Assembly (NCBI GenBank): GCA_902496275.1
Contig: CABVAC010000043.1
Coordinates: forward strand, 1 to 16,934
Source of the DNA: an uncultured Collinsella sp.
GTDB lineage: Bacteria; Actinomycetota; Coriobacteriia; Coriobacteriales; Coriobacteriaceae
Direction: 5' to 3'
Length of the DNA stretch: 16,934 bases
Shown here piece after piece: positions 12,732 through 16,934 of the stretch. The notes below the pieces were generated by a model, which did no database searches, was not told where the DNA came from, and saw only the letters and a list, made by a program, of their open reading frames with translations. Each line of letters opens with the position of its first letter. The first letter of the stretch is position 1. Made by a program: the position numbers and the translations under genes.

Positions 12732-13700
12732 ATGCCGCTCATCTCCATCGTCGTGCCGTGTTACAACGAGCAGGAATCACTTCCGATCTTTCTCAAAGAG
12801 CTCGATGGCGTCGTTCGCATCATGACCCAGCAAGACCCCGGCATCTCCTTTGAGGCAGTCCTCATCGACGATGGCTCGGCAGACAAAACGCTCGCCGTCA
12901 TGAAGGCAGAAGCCGCGGCGGCGCATCCATACGCCATCCGCTGGCACTCTTTCTCGCGCAACTTTGGCAAGGAGGCGGCACTACTCGCCGGACTCCAGCA
13001 CGCAAAGGGCGGCTATGTCGCCACCATGGATGCCGACATGCAGGACCCGCCCTCGCTCCTGCCGCAGATGTACGAGATCTTGCAGACCGAAGACTACGAC
13101 AACGTCGCAACGCGCAGGACCACCCGCGAAGGCGAGCCTCCCATCAGGTCGTTCTGTGCCCGTATGTTCTACAAGATCATCAACCGCATTTCCAAGGCCG
13201 ACATCGTCGACGGAGCACGCGATTTTAGGCTCATGAAGCGACCTATGGTCAACGCCATCATCTCCATGGGCGAATACAACCGATTCTCCAAGGGCATTTA
13301 CGGCTGGGTGGGCTTCAAAACCAAATGGCTCCCCTACGTAAACGTCAACCGCGTGGCCGGCGAGACCAAATGGAGCTTTTGGTCGCTGCTCCTCTATTCC
13401 ATCGACGGCATCGTTGCGTTTTCCACGGCGCCGCTCTCCCTCGCCGCCCTCACGGGTATCGTCTTCTGTCTCATCGCCATCCTGGGATTTATCGTCATCC
13501 TGGTCAAAACGCTTGTTTGGGGCGACCCCGTAGGCGGATGGCCCTCCCTTGCCTGCCTCATAACGCTGTTTGGCGGCATGCAGCTCCTGTGCCTGGGAAT
13601 CATTGGCGAATACCTGGCAAAAGCCTACTTGGAGGCCAAGCGCCGCCCCATCTATATCATTCGAGAATCCAACGAGGAAACTGATGACACGGCCCAATAA
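12732..13700 (+). CDS. GT2-family bactoprenol glycosyltransferase (GtrB/CsbB/DPM1-like)
   Basis: The 322-aa protein has a GT-A domain with IVVPCYNEQES (6-16), LIDDGSADKT (44-53), SRNFGKEAA (75-83) and the DAD catalytic motif in ATMDADMQDP (97-106). These are diagnostic of the GtrB/CsbB type, which makes undecaprenyl-phosphate-linked glucose or GlcNAc. GETKWSFW (210-217) and two C-terminal membrane segments (about 230-262 and 272-296) match the membrane anchoring of that family, and it ends with the usual RPIYIIRE. It overlaps the YfhO gene start by 17 nt, so the two products are probably made in proportion. It most likely supplies the lipid-linked sugar used by YfhO. The sugar is unknown. Confidence 0.9.
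   Translation: MPLISIVVPCYNEQESLPIFLKELDGVVRIMTQQDPGISFEAVLIDDGSADKTLAVMKAEAAAAHPYAIRWHSFSRNFGKEAALLAGLQHAKGGYVATMDADMQDPPSLLPQMYEILQTEDYDNVATRRTTREGEPPIRSFCARMFYKIINRISKADIVDGARDFRLMKRPMVNAIISMGEYNRFSKGIYGWVGFKTKWLPYVNVNRVAGETKWSFWSLLLYSIDGIVAFSTAPLSLAALTGIVFCLIAILGFIVILVKTLVWGDPVGGWPSLACLITLFGGMQLLCLGIIGEYLAKAYLEAKRRPIYIIRESNEETDDTAQ
13674..13679 (+). promoter_or_regulatory. Ribosome binding site fixing the YfhO start
   Basis: GAGGAA lies within the last codons of the upstream glycosyltransferase, 4-6 nt before ATG 13684. It supports this ATG over the longer open frame from 13570, whose first 38 codons would overlap the glycosyltransferase deeply and give a non-family N-terminus. Confidence 0.7.
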
Positions 13701-16095
13701 CAGCACGCTCAAGAATGTGGCGTTTTACGTTGCCTGCTTCGCATTTTCCGTCGCGTTCTTTGTCGCGCTTTCAGCGGCGGGGCATGTCTACCCCTTTGGC
13801 GACAACTCGTTTCTCACCAACGATCTCAAATACCAATACATCGACTTCTTCGCGTGGTTTCGCCGCGTCCTTTTAGGCGAGGCAAGCCTTCGCTATTCCT
13901 TCTCGCAAGGACTCGGTATGAACACATGGGGGCTCTATAGCTACTACCTCGCCAGCCCCTTCAACCTGCTCTGCGCGCTGTTTCCCGCAGACAAGCTGAC
14001 GCTCTTCGTGTTTGTTATCTCCGCGCTCAAACTGGGCTGCATCCACATCAGCAGCGCTTGGTATGTGCAAAAGCGCTTTGGCCTACCCAAGCCCGCAGCA
14101 TTCCTGCTTTCCCTCTCGTTCACGTTTTGCAGCTGGACCATCAGCAACCTACGCAACCCGCTCTGGATCGATTGCCTCATCATGCTGCCCATCTGCGCCT
14201 ACGGATGCCACGAGCTCATCCGCAAACAGCGCATGATTCGCCTCGTCATCGCAACGGCGCTCAACGTCATGTTCTGCTGGTATACGGCCTACATCAGCAT
14301 CCTGTTCCTCTGCATCTTCGTACTGGTTGAATTTGTCGATTATGTTGCAGAAGAAGGATTTAGCTGGAAGCTCATGCTCGATCGGGCCCTGCGATTCGCC
14401 GGGGCTATCGCGCTCGGACTGCTTCTGTCCGCTTGGACCTTTTTGCCGACCATCCTTGCCATGTCCAAGGGCGGTCCCGTTCTAGCACTCGGCCCCCTAC
14501 TTAAAACCAACCTCAAGTCGCTCATCAGGGGCTTTCTTCCCTGCATGTGGGTAAGCAACGAAAGTACACCTCAGTTCTATTGCGGCATCATCATGATGCT
14601 GCTTGCGGTGAGCCTGCTGGTTAACCGCACGGTTTCAATCAAGACGCGCATCGCAACACTCGTCGTCACGATAATCCTGGTCGCAAGCTCCGTTTTGAGC
14701 CCGCTCGAGTACATCTGGTGCGGCATGCGCGTTCCCAACGGCTTCTACTCGCGCACGGCTTTTTTGCTGAGCTTCTTTACGCTGTGGACCGCAGGATACG
14801 CGCTGCAGCCGCTCAAAAACCAGCCCAAATTGCGTCAAGCCTATCGCCCCGTCGTCATCATGCCCCTCCTGGCACTAACCGCCATTGAGTTGTTTGCCAA
14901 CGCCCATGTCATTTGGAATCAGCTGTACGTAGGCTATTCCGAAGAAGCCAACAGCACCTATGTCACCACCGTAACCGACACGATCACGGCCATTCAAGAC
15001 CAGACTTCGGCGTCGTTCTATCGCATTGACCGCACGACCACGCGCGTCGACAGCGCCGCCCTCAACGAAGGCCTGGCGCTTGGGTACAACCAGTTGTCTT
15101 CGTATTCGTCTGCCAACAACCCGCAGGCCATCGCACTGCTCAACTCCCTTGGATACAGCAGCGTCGGCGAGTTTTCGACCCGTTATGCCGAACCCATTCT
15201 TGCCGTCGATGCCCTGCTGGGAGTTAAGTACGCCATTGCCGAGAACGCGCCTGCGGGATACGTTTTAGCCAAGATGAATCAGGCCGACTCCACAAGCGCA
15301 GTGTACGAGAACCCCTATGCGCTCAGCATTGGCGTCGCAGCCTCAAGCGATATCCAAAACAGCACGCTGAAGAGCGAGAACCCCTTCGAAAAGCAAAACG
15401 AACTCTACAGCAAAATCCTAGGCCGCGAGGTCAAGCTCTATACCAAGATCGAGGCCACGAGCACTGAGAATAGCGATAGCATAAAGCAATGGAGCGTTAC
15501 TGTACCGGCAAGCTCCATCGGATATCTCTACATCAACAAAGATACGACTGCCGGCAGTTATTGGCCCGTCACCCTTACCATCGACCAGCGAACGATCGAA
15601 AACGAGGCCTGGAGATTCGACAATAATATCCGCCAGATTGCGGATGCATCGGACGCCCCGAGCCAGCATACGGTGTCAATCGGAGTCGCGGAGGGCTATA
15701 CAGACATGCCCCAAGACAACGAGCCGGTCTTTTACGCCCTCAATCTGGACGTTTTCGAGCAGATTATTAGCGAGCTTAAGACGAACGAGTTTATTCCGAC
15801 GGTTTTTAAGGACGGAAGGATCGAAGGCGAGTATACCGTCAAGGATGACGGCAACCTGCTGCTGAGCGTTCCGTACGATGAGGGCTGGAACGTAACGGTA
15901 AACGGAGCCGCCGCAGAACTAACGCCCGCCGCCGATAAGGGCTTGTCATCCCTGAACATGCAGAAAGGCGCGAATAGGATCGTGATGACCTACAAGACTC
16001 CGGGCGCCCTTGCGGGGCTTGCAGTGAGTCTGGCGACCGCCGCCGCCCTTGTTGCAGCGGGGCTATTCACCAGGCATAAGAAAAGCCGCCGTTAA
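13684..16095 (+). CDS. yfhO: YfhO-family membrane glycosyltransferase (GT-C-like)
   Basis: The 803-aa protein has roughly a dozen membrane segments in residues 1-415, a large region of about 360 residues (416-775) likely outside the cell, and one last segment (about 776-797) before a basic RHKKSRR tail. The N-terminal GDNSFLTNDLKYQYIDFF block (39-56) and the VPNGFYSRTAFLLSF block (350-364) resemble the YfhO family. In Bacillus, YfhO works with the GT2 enzyme CsbB to add GlcNAc to lipoteichoic acid outside the membrane. The GtrB/CsbB-like gene directly upstream, overlapping by 17 nt, supports the same role here on an unknown surface polymer. The gene is poorer in GC than the aro operon. Its stop codon lies in the loop of the terminator hairpin. 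Confidence 0.85.
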   Translation: MTRPNNSTLKNVAFYVACFAFSVAFFVALSAAGHVYPFGDNSFLTNDLKYQYIDFFAWFRRVLLGEASLRYSFSQGLGMNTWGLYSYYLASPFNLLCALFPADKLTLFVFVISALKLGCIHISSAWYVQKRFGLPKPAAFLLSLSFTFCSWTISNLRNPLWIDCLIMLPICAYGCHELIRKQRMIRLVIATALNVMFCWYTAYISILFLCIFVLVEFVDYVAEEGFSWKLMLDRALRFAGAIALGLLLSAWTFLPTILAMSKGGPVLALGPLLKTNLKSLIRGFLPCMWVSNESTPQFYCGIIMMLLAVSLLVNRTVSIKTRIATLVVTIILVASSVLSPLEYIWCGMRVPNGFYSRTAFLLSFFTLWTAGYALQPLKNQPKLRQAYRPVVIMPLLALTAIELFANAHVIWNQLYVGYSEEANSTYVTTVTDTITAIQDQTSASFYRIDRTTTRVDSAALNEGLALGYNQLSSYSSANNPQAIALLNSLGYSSVGEFSTRYAEPILAVDALLGVKYAIAENAPAGYVLAKMNQADSTSAVYENPYALSIGVAASSDIQNSTLKSENPFEKQNELYSKILGREVKLYTKIEATSTENSDSIKQWSVTVPASSIGYLYINKDTTAGSYWPVTLTIDQRTIENEAWRFDNNIRQIADASDAPSQHTVSIGVAEGYTDMPQDNEPVFYALNLDVFEQIISELKTNEFIPTVFKDGRIEGEYTVKDDGNLLLSVPYDEGWNVTVNGAAAELTPAADKGLSSLNMQKGANRIVMTYKTPGALAGLAVSLATAAALVAAGLFTRHKKSRR

Positions 16096-16110
16096 CAAGC
16101 GGCGGCTTTT
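16081..16110. terminator. Bidirectional terminator between yfhO and the convergent rfbD
   Basis: AAAAGCCGCCG (16081-16091) pairs perfectly with CGGCGGCTTTT (16100-16110) around an 8-nt loop, an 11-bp stem with a T run on either strand. The yfhO stop codon (16093-16095) is within the loop, so the left arm is also coding. It serves yfhO on the plus strand and rfbD on the minus strand. Confidence 0.92.
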
Positions 16111-16132
16111 ACGCTCGAAAAGTTAATAGTGG

Positions 16133-16934
16133 CTAGAGCGTCTTGAGGTACTCCCTCAGCTCTTCTTCCCAGTCGGGCATGTGGAAGCCGGCGGCCTCAA
16201 GCTTGGACAGGTCGAGCGCGGAGTGGACCGGGCGCGGGGCGATGGGGCCCTCGGCCTTGGCGTAGTAGTCGGCGGTCGGTACCGGCACGACCTTCTCCCC
16301 GTTGCCGTTGGCTGCCTCGAAGACGGCGCGGGCGATGTCCGCCCAGGACTTGACCGCGCCGGAGCCGGTGCAGTTATAGGTCCCGTAGGGGGCGTGCGCC
16401 CCCAGCACGTGGAAGATGGCCTCCGCCATGTCGCGCGTGAAGGTCAGGCGTCCCAACTGGTCGTCAACGACCGTGACATGCGTGAGCTTATCCTCGGGGT
16501 CGGCCACGCGGTCGGACAGCGCCTTCATGGTCTTGACGAAGTTGTGTCCCTCGCCGATGACCCAGGAGCTGCGCATGATGTAGTGGCGCGGGCAGCCGGC
16601 CACGGCGATGTCGCCGGCGGCCTTGGTCTGGCCGTAGACGGACAGCGGGCTGAGGGGCTCCTCCTCCGTGTGGACCTCGGCCGTGCCGTCGAAGACGTAG
16701 TCGGAGGACACGTGGACGAGCGTGATCCCGTGCCCGGCGCAGGTGCGGGCGAGCAGCGCCGGCCCCGTCGCGTTGGCCTTCCAGGCGGTCACGCGGCCCT
16801 CGGGGGTCTCCGCCCTGTCCACGGCCGTGTAGGCGCCGCAGTTGATGACGGTGCCGTAGAGCGACCAGTCGTACTGCGCGTAGGCGTCCGGGTCGGACAT
16901 GTCGAAGGTGTCGATGTCGCAGAAGTCGAAGTCC
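16133..16934 (-). CDS. rfbD: dTDP-4-dehydrorhamnose reductase (RmlD-type), 5' end outside the window
   Basis: This is the last enzyme of dTDP-L-rhamnose synthesis, reducing dTDP-4-dehydrorhamnose with NAD(P)H. The visible 266 residues run from DFDFCDIDTFDMSDP to the TAG at 16133. They include INCGAYTAVDRAE, the VSSDYVFDG strand, and the short-chain dehydrogenase-type YGQTK (Tyr and Lys catalytic pair). A C-terminal substrate region carries RPVHSALDLSKLEAAGF. The frame stays open to the window edge and the N-terminal Rossmann glycine motif is missing, so the gene is cut by the window, not broken. An internal Met at 16900 is not the real start, because family sequence continues upstream of it. 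It may be fused to an epimerase domain upstream; that cannot be seen. GC content is strikingly high. Rhamnose may feed the surface glycan. Confidence 0.92.
   Translation of the reverse strand, partial: DFDFCDIDTFDMSDPDAYAQYDWSLYGTVINCGAYTAVDRAETPEGRVTAWKANATGPALLARTCAGHGITLVHVSSDYVFDGTAEVHTEEEPLSPLSVYGQTKAAGDIAVAGCPRHYIMRSSWVIGEGHNFVKTMKALSDRVADPEDKLTHVTVVDDQLGRLTFTRDMAEAIFHVLGAHAPYGTYNCTGSGAVKSWADIARAVFEAANGNGEKVVPVPTADYYAKAEGPIAPRPVHSALDLSKLEAAGFHMPDWEEELREYLKTL

Overview
The window looks like chromosomal DNA from a high-GC Actinomycetota gut anaerobe of the class Coriobacteriia, most likely Collinsella. This rests on remembered family resemblance of the proteins, GC-rich codon use and gene order; no database was searched. 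There are 14 protein genes (one cut by the right edge), two tRNA-Arg genes, and several hairpins and promoters.

Region 1 (1-8774) is an aromatic amino acid supra-operon. A minus-strand tRNA-Arg(CCG) at the left edge is followed by a plus-strand series: aroF (DAHP synthase), tyrA (prephenate dehydrogenase), aroB, aroA, aroC, pheA (chorismate mutase-prephenate dehydratase-ACT), an aroE-aroK fusion, and aroQ (type II dehydroquinase). Spacing is tight (7-nt overlap to 3-nt gap at most junctions, 36-64 nt at three). Together these encode all seven shikimate steps from PEP and erythrose-4-phosphate to chorismate, plus the steps to phenylpyruvate and 4-hydroxyphenylpyruvate. The final aminotransferase is not here. 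Two hairpins may tune the operon: a terminator-like stem in the aroF leader and a perfect 16-bp palindrome between aroE-aroK and aroQ.

Region 2 (8738-9914) starts with a strong bidirectional hairpin that separates the aro operon from a convergent membrane acyltransferase 3 gene. Upstream of that gene are a tRNA-Arg(TCT) and its terminator.

Region 3 (9969-16095) is a cell-surface glycan locus. A two-gene polysaccharide ABC exporter (Wzm/TagG-type permease, Wzt/TagH-type ATPase) runs leftward. Divergent from it are two GT2 glycosyltransferases with C-terminal membrane anchors and a large YfhO-family membrane protein. The second GT2 plus YfhO resembles the CsbB/GtrB-YfhO arrangement, in which a polyprenyl-phosphate sugar is made inside the cell and transferred to a surface polymer outside.

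Region 4 (16081-16934) has a bidirectional terminator and then the 3' part of a dTDP-4-dehydrorhamnose reductase gene (rfbD), pointing leftward and leaving the window. Its GC content is much higher than that of the neighbouring YfhO gene. I see no CRISPR array, insertion sequence or phage gene, and no clearly new system. The most interesting points are the regulatory hairpins and the make-up of the glycan-decoration locus.
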